From: Cyclobacteriaceae bacterium YHN15
GTDB lineage: Bacteria; Bacteroidota; Bacteroidia; Cytophagales; Cyclobacteriaceae
Reading direction: 5' to 3'
Length of the DNA stretch: 64,000 bases
Assembly (NCBI GenBank): GCA_003797895.1
Contig: RKQB01000001.1
Coordinates: 449,822-513,821 of the forward strand
Shown: piece by piece, positions 14,759 through 23,574 of the stretch
Layout: every line of letters starts with the position of its first letter
Numbering within the stretch: the first letter of the stretch is position 1
Notes under the pieces: model-generated
What the model was told of the DNA's origin: nothing
Database searches by the model: none
What the model saw: only the letters and a program-made list of their open reading frames with translations
Program-made: the position numbers and the translations under genes

Positions 14759-15849
14759 TGATGGAGAAAATGAAAAAAAGAAGAATCATATTTTCAATAC
14801 TGTTTTTTATAATCTTCGGGTTATTGACTGACTGTATTGATCCATTTTCTTTTAAAGCCCAGGAACCGGAGGGGTTAATTAATATTGAGTGCTTACTCAC
14901 CACCATGCCAAAAGTCCATCACGTCAGGGTTTCCAGGGCAGATAAATTCGGTCCTGAATTCGTTGGCTTAAACAGAGGGGTGGCATTGGCCAAAGTTCTG
15001 ATCAAGGATGATTTGGGAAAGGTGGAAATTTTGGAAGAACAGGGATCAGGGGTCTACTTTACCTCACCAAACTTCCGCGCTGAAATAGGGAGGACTTACA
15101 ATCTGGAGGTTCAGCTTAAGGAAGGACAAAGGTATGTCTCTTTACCTGAAACAGTGGTGCCGGTACCAGCCCTCGATTCAGTGACTTTTCAGTCTGTCCG
15201 TAAACCCAGTCTCGAGCGATTGACTGATGAAATTGGGGTGCAGGTTTTGGCTCATTTTCAGGATCCTCTGGATGAACAGAATTTTTACTTTTGGAATTTA
15301 CTGATGTCGGATTTTCAGGTGATCGGTGAACCCGAGCTCAACCATAACGGCCCCAACCATCCCACCTGTCCCAGGTGTCCTAATCCATTGGAATGTTGCC
15401 GGATTTGCTATGGAAGGGAGCTTCCCAAACCCACCCGGGTAGTAACTACAGATGATATTGATTTTAATGGTAATTATCAAAGAAGAGAAATTGCCTATAT
15501 TGAGGATGATGGCTTGCGTTTTAAGGGTATATATCGCCTGGATATGCAGCACCTGTCCGTATCGCCCTCAGCCCACCGCTATCTCAAATTGGTCGGTCAG
15601 CAATTGAGTATTTCCGGAACGGTATTCGACCCCCCTCCAGCAAACATCAGAGGCAACTTCCTGAGTTTGCAGAATACTCAGGAAGAAGTGTTGGGCCATT
15701 TTATTGCAGCCGATGAAATTCCCATTAGGTTATACATAGATAAAGATGATTTAGAGTTTGTTTTAAGGCCCCAGACCTTGATACCAACAGACTGTAGAGC
15801 AGCTTTTAGAGGAGGAACCATTATACCTCCATCCGACTGGAATCCTTAA
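14758..15849 (+). CDS. DUF4249 lipoprotein, paralogue 2
   Basis: A 363-residue paralogue of the preceding gene, with a lipobox-like LLTDC (C26). The same blocks recur: SRADKFGPEFVGLNRG, HFQDPLDEQNFYFW, FNGNYQRREIAYIEDDGLRFK and GTVFDPPPANIRGN. The cysteine cluster is enlarged: C204, C207, C213, C214 and C217, against three cysteines in the other copies. The start overlaps the previous stop; two ATGs in tandem (14758 and 14761) leave one residue of uncertainty. It is followed after 9 bases by the IPT/Kelch lipoprotein. The function is unknown. Confidence 0.85.
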   Translation: MMEKMKKRRIIFSILFFIIFGLLTDCIDPFSFKAQEPEGLINIECLLTTMPKVHHVRVSRADKFGPEFVGLNRGVALAKVLIKDDLGKVEILEEQGSGVYFTSPNFRAEIGRTYNLEVQLKEGQRYVSLPETVVPVPALDSVTFQSVRKPSLERLTDEIGVQVLAHFQDPLDEQNFYFWNLLMSDFQVIGEPELNHNGPNHPTCPRCPNPLECCRICYGRELPKPTRVVTTDDIDFNGNYQRREIAYIEDDGLRFKGIYRLDMQHLSVSPSAHRYLKLVGQQLSISGTVFDPPPANIRGNFLSLQNTQEEVLGHFIAADEIPIRLYIDKDDLEFVLRPQTLIPTDCRAAFRGGTIIPPSDWNP

Positions 15850-15858
15850 CATCATTTT

Positions 15859-17322
15859 ATGAAAAGAATCTACTTCTATATCGTTCTTGTCTTGACTCTT
15901 CTGACATTTTCCTGTGAGGAAGAAAGAGCGGAAGGGTTTAATATCCTGACCGAAGAGATTGTCAATGTAAGTGGAGAAAGGGTTATTCTCATGGGAAGAA
16001 TCATTGCCTTTCAGAATATTCCCATGCAGGACCATGGATTTTATATTTCAAGCAATGAGAGTTTCAATCAGCCCATCATTCATTCTATGGGTCAAATTGA
16101 CCGGCCGGGAAGATTTGCAGGAGAAATCAGTGGGTTGGATTTGGGAGTAACTTACTTTGCCAAAGCTTTCGTGGTCAGGGATGGAGAAACCTTATTTGGG
16201 AATACCTTAACTTTCCAAACATTGGGAGCTGTTTTTGATGATTTTCAACCCAGAACCCAATTTCCCGGTGAGATAATTACGATTACAGGTCGAAATTTCG
16301 CAGATGATGTAGAGGTGTTTTTCGGTGATCAAAAAGCAGAAATCGTCCAGTTTGAATTTGGATTCAGATTAAGGGTCAGGGTTCCTTCTTTTAATAATGT
16401 GGTCCAGGTTCCTATCCGGGTCATTACCAGAGGAAATGAACTTTCCGTGGATTTTCCATTCAATTATGTAACCGGGAAATATACACTTCTGGAAGCCAAT
16501 TTGGACGAATTCAGGTTGGTAGATAATGTCTTTTTCCAGAAGGGAAACCGCTTTTTTGTAGGCCTTGGAATGAATGTCAACAGAACCTCCTCTAATTTTT
16601 TGTGGGAGTATAAACCCACCGAAGGGCTTTGGAAAAAGGAAATTTTTCCAGGTAGCACTCATCGCCGTTCTGCCAATTCCGGAACCGGATATTTTGGAGG
16701 TGGTTTTCAGGATACTAACTTTCCCCCAGAGGTTTATAATGACAGCTATTGGTATTATGATGGTGATGATTTTGTCCGCATTCCCAATCCTCCATTTGAA
16801 TTTGCAGAGAGTTTCGGATTTATGGCTCAGGGACAGTTTTATATAGCTGGAGGTACCTTGGGTATTGGGTCAAATGTATATCGATATAATCCTGAAACAA
16901 GCCTTTGGCAGATCCGGCCCAACCTTCCTTTTAATGTGGATTCCCGTATGCTTCATTTTGTCCATAATGACAAATTGTACTGGATAGATATGGATAAGGT
17001 TTTGAGGGAATATGACCTCTTTACTGCCCAATCCAGGGTTATTTCGGAATATCCTTCCCCATTTATTGAGGATTTTTCTGATACTGGTGGGACTAGTATC
17101 GTCATGGGAGATAAAGTTTACATTGGTTTATATAACAATGCCAGGGAATTTTGGGAACTGGATATGAGAGATTATGTTTGGACCAGAAAAACAATTTTCC
17201 CGGGAATCACCCGTGCCAGGAATGCCGGTATCTTTCAAGCTGAAGGGAAGATTTATTTTCTTAGAACCCCTGATTTTGAATCCGTAATGGAGTTTTGGGA
17301 GTTTGATCCAGATAATCTATAA
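15859..17322 (+). CDS. Lipoprotein with IPT/TIG and Kelch-type propeller
   Basis: A 487-residue surface lipoprotein candidate with lipobox LTFSC (C19). After a fibronectin-like stretch (ISGLDLGVTYFAKAFVVRDG, about residues 92-112), an IPT/TIG domain spans roughly 130-205 (FPGEIITITGRNFADDVEVFFG). The remaining 280 residues carry Kelch-like repeats (YNDSYWYYDGDDFVRIPNPP, FYIAGGTLGIGSNVYRYNPE, KIYFLRTPDF) and probably form a beta-propeller. It sits between DUF4249 paralogues 2 and 3, with gaps of 9 and 16 bases, so it is probably expressed with them and may be a partner. Ligand unknown. Confidence 0.82.
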   Translation: MKRIYFYIVLVLTLLTFSCEEERAEGFNILTEEIVNVSGERVILMGRIIAFQNIPMQDHGFYISSNESFNQPIIHSMGQIDRPGRFAGEISGLDLGVTYFAKAFVVRDGETLFGNTLTFQTLGAVFDDFQPRTQFPGEIITITGRNFADDVEVFFGDQKAEIVQFEFGFRLRVRVPSFNNVVQVPIRVITRGNELSVDFPFNYVTGKYTLLEANLDEFRLVDNVFFQKGNRFFVGLGMNVNRTSSNFLWEYKPTEGLWKKEIFPGSTHRRSANSGTGYFGGGFQDTNFPPEVYNDSYWYYDGDDFVRIPNPPFEFAESFGFMAQGQFYIAGGTLGIGSNVYRYNPETSLWQIRPNLPFNVDSRMLHFVHNDKLYWIDMDKVLREYDLFTAQSRVISEYPSPFIEDFSDTGGTSIVMGDKVYIGLYNNAREFWELDMRDYVWTRKTIFPGITRARNAGIFQAEGKIYFLRTPDFESVMEFWEFDPDNL

Positions 17323-17338
17323 ATTTAGTACTTAGTTA

Positions 17339-18460
17339 ATGACAAGGGTTTTAAGGATATTTTTTGTGTTTATTTTGCTGGGGTTCTTTATTTTTAACTC
17401 TTGTATTGATAGGTTTAATATTCCGTTAGACGAACCTGATTTTATTTTAAATGTGGAAGGTTATATCACCACCCAACCAAGATCCCACCAAATCCGGTTA
17501 TCTAGGGCAGCAAAATATGGGCCTGATTTTCTCGGACCAAGCAGACCGGTAAACCTTGCCACGGTCCTGATCAAAGACAATGAAGAGAAAAGTGTTTTGC
17601 TTCCCTATACTGAAAACGGGATTTATATTACCCCCGATGATTTTGCCGCTAAAGTTGGCAATTCCTATAACCTGGAAATTACCCTTCCCAATGGGGATAG
17701 GTATATTTCTACTAAAGAATACGTCAATTCTGTGCCCAAAATGGATTCTGTTACCTATCAAGCAGTAAGGACAGCATCCGAGAACAGATTGAATGATGTA
17801 ATTGGGGTTCAGATTATCGGTCATTTTCAGGATCCTCAAGATGAGGTCAATTATTATTATTGGAGAAAACTGGACTCGGATTTTGCAATTATAGCGGAAC
17901 CTGAACTTTATACACTTCCACCGACCCATCCTACCAACCCAAGGGGTTCGGCTCCTAAGGATTGCTGTGTGAGGTGTTTTTATAAAGAATTCCCGGCGCC
18001 ACCAAGTATTATGACCGTGGCAGATGAGTTTTTTAACGGTAATTATCAAAGGAGAATGATTGCCTATATTTTAGATAATGGAACACGTTTCAAAGACACC
18101 TATCGCCTAGATATGCAACATCTTTCAGTCTCAGCGGAAGCACATAGATTTTTGACTTTAATGGACCAACAACTACGTCTTACAGGGAGTGTGTTTGACC
18201 CTCCTCCTGCAAATATCCGGGGTAATATGGTCAGTTTGAAAAATCCTGAAGAACAGGTTTTGGGCTATTTTTTTGTTTCCGATGAACAATTTATCAGGAC
18301 CTATATCAAAAAAGAAAATCTTGAATTTTTCCTTACCCCACAATCCATCATACCTGAAGATTGTAGGGAGTATCTTAATATTGGTGGAAGTAATTCCAGT
18401 CCAGGATTTACACCTCCCAAGCTTTCGGTAGAACCCCCACCTGACTGGAATCCGGATTGA
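17339..18460 (+). CDS. DUF4249 lipoprotein, paralogue 3
   Basis: A 373-residue paralogue with lipobox IFNSC (C22). It is close to paralogue 1: VEGYITTQPRSHQIRLSRA, HFQDPQDEVNYYYWRKLDS, FNGNYQRRMIAYILDNG, and GSVFDPPPANIRGNMVSL. The cysteine cluster CCxxC lies at 209-213. It ends with a Pro-rich tail (PPKLSVEPPPDWNPD), as do the other two copies. It is last in the operon, and the 96 bases before the next gene contain no clear terminator. The function is unknown. Confidence 0.85.
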   Translation: MTRVLRIFFVFILLGFFIFNSCIDRFNIPLDEPDFILNVEGYITTQPRSHQIRLSRAAKYGPDFLGPSRPVNLATVLIKDNEEKSVLLPYTENGIYITPDDFAAKVGNSYNLEITLPNGDRYISTKEYVNSVPKMDSVTYQAVRTASENRLNDVIGVQIIGHFQDPQDEVNYYYWRKLDSDFAIIAEPELYTLPPTHPTNPRGSAPKDCCVRCFYKEFPAPPSIMTVADEFFNGNYQRRMIAYILDNGTRFKDTYRLDMQHLSVSAEAHRFLTLMDQQLRLTGSVFDPPPANIRGNMVSLKNPEEQVLGYFFVSDEQFIRTYIKKENLEFFLTPQSIIPEDCREYLNIGGSNSSPGFTPPKLSVEPPPDWNPD

Positions 18461-18556
18461 TTTTTGTTTAGGTCATCAATTTGATCAACCAAATTATGGA
18501 AATAAGTTACAGTAATTGTTTCCGAATTTTTTCGTTCTTTTTATTAAATTGCAGGC

Positions 18557-19339
18557 ATGTGTTTATTAGCATTCAACTGGAACAATCATCCTAAGTATAA
18601 ATTAATCCTGGTTGCCAACCGGGACGAATTCTTTGAAAGACCTTCAGAACCTTTGCAGGAATGGGAATCGGGATTTTATGGTGGGAAGGATCTGCGGGCA
18701 GGAGGTACCTGGTTGGGTATGCACCCTAATGGCCGTTTCTCTGCGATTACCAATTTCAGAGACCTTAAAACTAAAAAGGAGTTTTCGAAATCCCGTGGGG
18801 ATTTGGTGAAAAACTATTTGGAAGGCACGCAAGAACCATTGGCCTATCTTCAAGAGATTGAAATGGAGAAATCTGATTATGAGGGATTTAATCTTTTGGT
18901 AGGAAATCAGGAAAGCCTTTATTATCTCTCAAATAAAACAGAGGGGATCAAAGAATTGGTGAAGGGTATTTTTGGTCTGAGCAATGCCCTACTTGAAACT
19001 CCCTGGCCAAAATTGACAAAAGCAAAAAACAGTTTGGTGCATCATATTGAGTCCGGGGTTTTTGAACCTGAGAAATTGATGCAAAGCCAACATTCCAGAG
19101 CAACAGAATCAGAGGAAACCTTACCGGATACTGGCGCCACGCCTGAACAGGAAAAATTGCTTTCTGCCCAGTTTATCAATGTGGGAAATTATTATGGCAC
19201 CATCAATTCCACAGTTTTATTGTGGAAGCACAATGGTGAGGTGGAAATGATGGAAAGGAAATTTGATCAGGTAGCTCAAACCTATCAGGATTCTAAGGTC
19301 AGATTCAGGATTAATCAATTGGTTGAACAGTTTTATTAG
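18557..19339 (+). CDS. NRDE/TANGO2-family protein
   Basis: A 260-residue protein whose N-terminus MCLLAFNWNNHPKYKLILV-ANRDEFF shows the family signature NRDE. The conserved Cys2 would become the N-terminal nucleophile after methionine removal, as in Ntn hydrolases, but no reaction is established. Further family motifs are AGGTWLGMHPNGRFSAITNF and, near the C-terminus, GTINSTVLLWKHNG. The eukaryotic relative TANGO2 is linked to lipid and haem metabolism. It is followed 18 bases later by ypdA. Confidence 0.88.
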   Translation: MCLLAFNWNNHPKYKLILVANRDEFFERPSEPLQEWESGFYGGKDLRAGGTWLGMHPNGRFSAITNFRDLKTKKEFSKSRGDLVKNYLEGTQEPLAYLQEIEMEKSDYEGFNLLVGNQESLYYLSNKTEGIKELVKGIFGLSNALLETPWPKLTKAKNSLVHHIESGVFEPEKLMQSQHSRATESEETLPDTGATPEQEKLLSAQFINVGNYYGTINSTVLLWKHNGEVEMMERKFDQVAQTYQDSKVRFRINQLVEQFY

Positions 19340-19357
19340 TATTCCTGTTGTAAAAAC

Positions 19358-20335
19358 ATGGATAAATCAGGGATTTTGGATGTTTTTATTGTTGGAGGAG
19401 GACCTATAGGTTTGGCCTGTGGGATTGAATGTGAAAAGGCGGGTTTAGGTTATGTAATCGTGGAAAAAGGGGTCCTGACCAATTCACTTTTTAACTATCC
19501 GCTTAATATGACTTTTTTTTCCACTTCTGAGAAATTGGAAATGGGTGGTATACCATTTATGTCCATAGCACATAAACCTACCCGGACCGAAGCGTTGGAA
19601 TATTACCGCAGAGTGGCCAAAACATGGAAACTGAAGGTCAATCTATATGAAGAAGTGAAAACATTGACCAAAAAGGAGGATATTTTTGAAATAGTCACTT
19701 CCAAAAGTACGTATTATAGCAAAAACATCATTTTGTCTACCGGTTTTTACGACCTGCCCAATCTGATGCATGTACCCGGAGAAGACCTGCCAAAAGTGAC
19801 CCATTATTACAAAGAGCCTTGGCCCTATATTGGCCAAAAAATTCTGGTGGTCGGTGGTGGAAACTCCGCAGTTGATGTGGCTTTGGAAACCTGGAGAAAA
19901 GGTGCTGAGGTGACCATGGTCCTAAAGGATGAAGGGGTAGATCCCAATGTCAAATACTGGGTCAAACCGGATATCGAGAACCGGATCAAAGAAGGTGCCA
20001 TTAAGGCCTTTACCCATTCTTTGGTCAAAGAGATCCGGGAAAAAGAAGTAGTGATCAATACACCTGAGGGCGAGGTAACCATAGAAAATGATTTTGTCCT
20101 GGCCATGACAGGATATGTACCTAGTTTTGCTTTACTGGATCAGCTGGGTGTACAACTGAGCTTGGATGAAAAGCGGCAGCCCTGCTACGATCAGACCAAT
20201 CAGGAGTCCAATGTGCCTGGAGTGTATCTGGCAGGAGTAGTCTGTGGAGGATTGAATACCCGCGAATTTTTTATAGAAAACTCTATAGTACATGCTGAAC
20301 ATATAGTGAGTCATATACTTTCAAAATCCAGTTAA
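19358..20335 (+). CDS. ypdA: YpdA-family bacillithiol disulfide reductase (putative)
   Basis: An FAD/NADPH oxidoreductase of 325 residues. The FAD motif GGGPIG lies at residues 13-18, the NADPH motif GGGNSAVDVALE starts near 166, and the C-terminal FAD region reads VPGVYLAGVVCGGLNTREFFIEN. It lacks the CxxC of thioredoxin reductase, which is the family feature. In Bacillus and Staphylococcus YpdA reduces bacillithiol disulfide, and many Bacteroidota make bacillithiol; that role is inferred here. The first copy of the palindromic repeat array begins 18 bases after its stop. Confidence 0.87.
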   Translation: MDKSGILDVFIVGGGPIGLACGIECEKAGLGYVIVEKGVLTNSLFNYPLNMTFFSTSEKLEMGGIPFMSIAHKPTRTEALEYYRRVAKTWKLKVNLYEEVKTLTKKEDIFEIVTSKSTYYSKNIILSTGFYDLPNLMHVPGEDLPKVTHYYKEPWPYIGQKILVVGGGNSAVDVALETWRKGAEVTMVLKDEGVDPNVKYWVKPDIENRIKEGAIKAFTHSLVKEIREKEVVINTPEGEVTIENDFVLAMTGYVPSFALLDQLGVQLSLDEKRQPCYDQTNQESNVPGVYLAGVVCGGLNTREFFIENSIVHAEHIVSHILSKSS

Positions 20336-20353
20336 CATTTGAGATTTTTTTCC

Positions 20354-21368
20354 GAACCACAAAAGTCAGCAAAGAGAACAAAAGAACCTGCGATGTCCGA
20401 ACTGCACCTTCGACTGCTGAGGCCTTTGTTTATCCTATCTTTTGTGTTCCTTTTGTCCCTTTTGTGGTTTGTTAATTTCCCCTAAAAAATCTGCTTTTTA
20501 GGTAATTGGATCAGGATTCTGCCGATCTTTTTTTTCCGAACCACAAAAGTCAACAAAGTAAACAAAAGGGCGGTAGTGGAATTGCTTTTCGGGCTGGTGA
20601 GGTCCTGTTGATCTCTTCCTTATGGGTTCTTTTGTCCCTTTTGTGGTTGGTCAATTTCCGTTGAAAAATTTGACCATTTATGGTAATCGGATAAGGATTC
20701 TGCCGATCTTTTTTTTCCGAACCACAAAATTCAACAAAGTAAACAAAAGGATGGTCCGTAATTTGATTTCGGACTACCTGGGGCAATGTTTATCTTTTCT
20801 TTTGTGTTCCTTTTGTCCCTTTTGTGGTTCATTAATTTCTCCTAAAAAATCTGCTTTTTAGGTAATCGGATCAGGATTAAGCCGATCTTTTTTTCCGAAC
20901 CACAAAAGTCAACAAAGTAAACAAAAGGGCGGTAGTGGAATTGCTTTTCGGGCTGGTGAGGTCCTGTTGATCTCTTCCTTATGGGTTCTTTTGTCCCTTT
21001 TGTGGTTGGTCAATTTCCGTTGAAAAATTTGACCATTTATGGTAATCGGATAAGGATTCTGCCGATCTTTTTTTTCCGAACCACAAAATTCAACAAAGTA
21101 AACAAAAGGATGGTCCGTAATTTGATTTCGGACTACCTGGGGCAATGTTTATCTTTTCTTTTGTGTTCCTTTTGTCCCTTTTGTGGTTCATTAATTTCTC
21201 CTAAAAAATCTGCTTTTTAGGTAATCGGATCAGGATTAAGCCGATCTTTTTTTCCGAACCACAAAAGTCAACAAAGTAAACAAAAGGGCGGTAGTGGAAT
21301 TGCTTTTCGGGCTGGTGAGGTCCTGTTGATCTCTTCCTTATGTGTTCCTTTTGTCCCTTTTGTGGTTC
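20354..21368. repeat. Array of six palindromic extragenic repeats
   Basis: Six units begin at 20354, 20538, 20719, 20897, 21078 and 21256 (spacings 184, 181, 178, 181, 178). Each is about 115-120 bases and starts with GAACCACAAAA and ends with TTTTGTGGTT, so the ends form an imperfect inverted repeat of about 30 bases; the middle differs. Units are separated by about 60-base spacers ending GCCGATC-T(n)-CC. Units 2+3 (20538-20896) recur unchanged as 4+5 (20897-21255), a 359-base tandem duplication. Spacers after units 1, 3 and 5 hold a hairpin (CCTAAAAA...TTTTTAGG). There is no coding sequence here: ORFs on both strands are repeat artefacts. Confidence 0.92.
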
Positions 21369-21382
21369 GTTTTTCTTCGAAG

Positions 21383-23512
21383 TTAATCCGGTAAAGCAAA
21401 AGCCACATAAGCATCCCCTGATTTTGTTCCCTTGCCTCCTCCACAGGCGATTACTACATACTGTTTCCCTTTCACTTCGTAGACTGCAGGTGTTGCATGA
21501 CCCGCAGCAGGCAATTTTGCCTCCCATAGGACCTTACCTGTATCCTTGTCAAATGCCCGGATCTTTTCATCTTTGGTGGCAGCAATGAAGACCAATCCTC
21601 CTGCTGTGGTTACAGGTCCACCATAGTTTTCCGTTCCGGTCGGCTCGAATCCTTTTGCCGTGAGTTCGTCAAATTCCCCTAATACGGATTGCCACTTGAT
21701 TTTACCTGTGTTCATATCAATTGCCGTGAGTGTCCCCCAGGGCGGTTGAATTCCGGGATAACCATCTTCTGTTAAAAGCCGTGAGTATCCCTGCATGTAG
21801 TATTGCGGTGATAACCTTTCTTTTCCTCCTTCCATTTCTTTTTTCTGATTGGGATCAACAGATTCGTCCCCCATAAGGAATTCGATCATGGCTTTTCGTT
21901 CATTTTCTGCGATGTGGGAAAATGCCGGCATAGCCCCTTTTCCATTTTTGATCAAATCATCCAGCGATTCGGCATTAAATTTTTTCTGCAGGTCAATCAA
22001 CGTTGGAAATGCCGGAGGATTGCCCTTTCTGTCCATTCCATGGCAGTTGGCGCAAAAGTTGGCATAAATGCTTTGTCCCAAACTTAAAGATTTTGGGTTT
22101 GCCCCCATTTTGATGACCCAAGGCATTTCGTTGGCATTCACATATAAGGTTTGTGTAAAAGGGTCAAAGGAAGATCCGCCCCATTCAGCTCCTCCATCCA
22201 TTCCGGGGAATAAGACAATTCCATGCTCTTGACTAGGCGGCAGCCACATGTGCCCAAATTTTACACCTTTTAATTTTTCTTTGATGTCAGCTTCCCATTC
22301 CGGAGTCAGTTTGAGAATTTCATTTTCTGTATAAACCATCCTCATAAAAGGTTCAGGCAAGCTGGGATGGGGTTGGGTAGGCCAACTTTTTTCCCCTGGA
22401 AGGGTGGATTGTGGCACTGGTCTCTCTTCTATGGGCCAGATTGGTTCACCGCTCACTCTGTCAAAAACATATACATAGCCCTGTTTGGAGGTTTGGGCTA
22501 CGGCGTCTATCCATTTTCCTTCTTTTTTGATGCGTATAAGGTTTGGGTTTGCAGGAAAATCACGGTCCCACATATCATGGTGTACAGCCTGGAAGTGCCA
22601 TATCCTTTCACCTGTATTGGCATTCAGGGCAATCAGTGAATTGGCAAAAAGATTTTCTCCGTGCCTATATCCTCCCCAGAAATCATAAGAAGCTGAACCT
22701 GTAGGTACATATACAATACCGCGATCTTCATCCAGGCTCATACCTGCCCAGTTATTGGCTGCACCGATATTATTGATATGCTCTGCTTCCCAGGTTTCAT
22801 AGCCAAACTCCCCTTCATGAGGTATAGTATGGAAAATCCATTCTCTCTTTCCTGTCTTCACATTGTAGGCGCGGATATGTCCGGGAACAGCATCCAAACC
22901 TTCAGAAAGGCGCATGCCCATAATGATTTTATCTTGGTAAATGACTCCTGGGGTATTACTGACCAATAAGAAATCTTCTACATCCGTATCCAGTTCTTTT
23001 TTAAGATCTACCATGCCCTTTTCACCAAAGGATTCAATTGGCCTTCCTGAAGTAGCATCCAATGCAATCAGATAATTGGAAGCACTGAAGAAAATCCTTT
23101 TGTCATCTCCTTCTTCCCAATAGGCCAAACCCCGGTTGACTCCGGCCAAGGAATTTTCACCCCCTAACAATTGAAAAGGATTAAAACGCCAAAGAGGTTT
23201 TCCTGTATCTGCCTGAAGAGCGAATACATTGATCTGTGGACTGACACCAAAAAATACCCCATCTACCATAATGGGTTGCGTCTGAATTTGACTCCTTTCC
23301 GTGGCATCCCCTGTATTGAATGTCCAGGCTATTTCCAGGTTTTTTACATTTTCCTTATTGATATGGGCGAGAGAAGAATATCTTGCAGCATCTTTTGTTC
23401 CTCCAAAATGTTCCCATTTGGAATAATCGGGCATTTTGTAATCCTCTTTAGAGGAGCAGGAAGAAAGTATACATAGTAGGGAAAAAAGAACGATTATTTG
23501 TATGGATCTCAT
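21383..23512 (-). CDS. PQQ-dependent dehydrogenase with inserted cytochrome c domain
   Basis: A 709-residue quinoprotein lipoprotein (lipobox LSSC, C19) that should oxidise a sugar or alcohol outside the cytoplasm and pass electrons to its own haem. The beta-propeller begins with WEHFGGTKDAARYSSLAHIN and contains HHDMWDRDFPANP, typical of the glucose-dehydrogenase-like branch. A cytochrome c module is inserted late in the propeller (about 473-550): haem motif CANCH at 487-491 and a candidate axial Met528 (KGAMPAF). The propeller then resumes (WGTLTAIDMNTGKIKW). The substrate cannot be told from sequence, and no PQQ synthesis genes are in the window. Its stop lies 14 bases from the repeat array. 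Confidence 0.92.
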   Translation of the reverse strand: MRSIQIIVLFSLLCILSSCSSKEDYKMPDYSKWEHFGGTKDAARYSSLAHINKENVKNLEIAWTFNTGDATERSQIQTQPIMVDGVFFGVSPQINVFALQADTGKPLWRFNPFQLLGGENSLAGVNRGLAYWEEGDDKRIFFSASNYLIALDATSGRPIESFGEKGMVDLKKELDTDVEDFLLVSNTPGVIYQDKIIMGMRLSEGLDAVPGHIRAYNVKTGKREWIFHTIPHEGEFGYETWEAEHINNIGAANNWAGMSLDEDRGIVYVPTGSASYDFWGGYRHGENLFANSLIALNANTGERIWHFQAVHHDMWDRDFPANPNLIRIKKEGKWIDAVAQTSKQGYVYVFDRVSGEPIWPIEERPVPQSTLPGEKSWPTQPHPSLPEPFMRMVYTENEILKLTPEWEADIKEKLKGVKFGHMWLPPSQEHGIVLFPGMDGGAEWGGSSFDPFTQTLYVNANEMPWVIKMGANPKSLSLGQSIYANFCANCHGMDRKGNPPAFPTLIDLQKKFNAESLDDLIKNGKGAMPAFSHIAENERKAMIEFLMGDESVDPNQKKEMEGGKERLSPQYYMQGYSRLLTEDGYPGIQPPWGTLTAIDMNTGKIKWQSVLGEFDELTAKGFEPTGTENYGGPVTTAGGLVFIAATKDEKIRAFDKDTGKVLWEAKLPAAGHATPAVYEVKGKQYVVIACGGGKGTKSGDAYVAFALPD

Positions 23513-23574
23513 AATTGATCAATCAGATTTCATATTGATAAACCTGTTCAATATAACATAAAAAGTTTAATTAA

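Noticed and set aside
16369..16662. 97-codon minus-strand ORF inside the IPT/Kelch gene
   Set aside because: Antisense to conserved Kelch-type repeats; no recognisable domain.
20354..21368. Possible CRISPR array
   Set aside because: Units are about 180 bases, the intervening sequences are themselves repeated, and no cas gene is near.
20550..21527. Several 78-108 codon ORFs on both strands in the repeat array, some present twice with identical translation
   Set aside because: They are translations of the palindromic repeat itself; identity follows from the 359-base duplication, and the same DNA is open on both strands.
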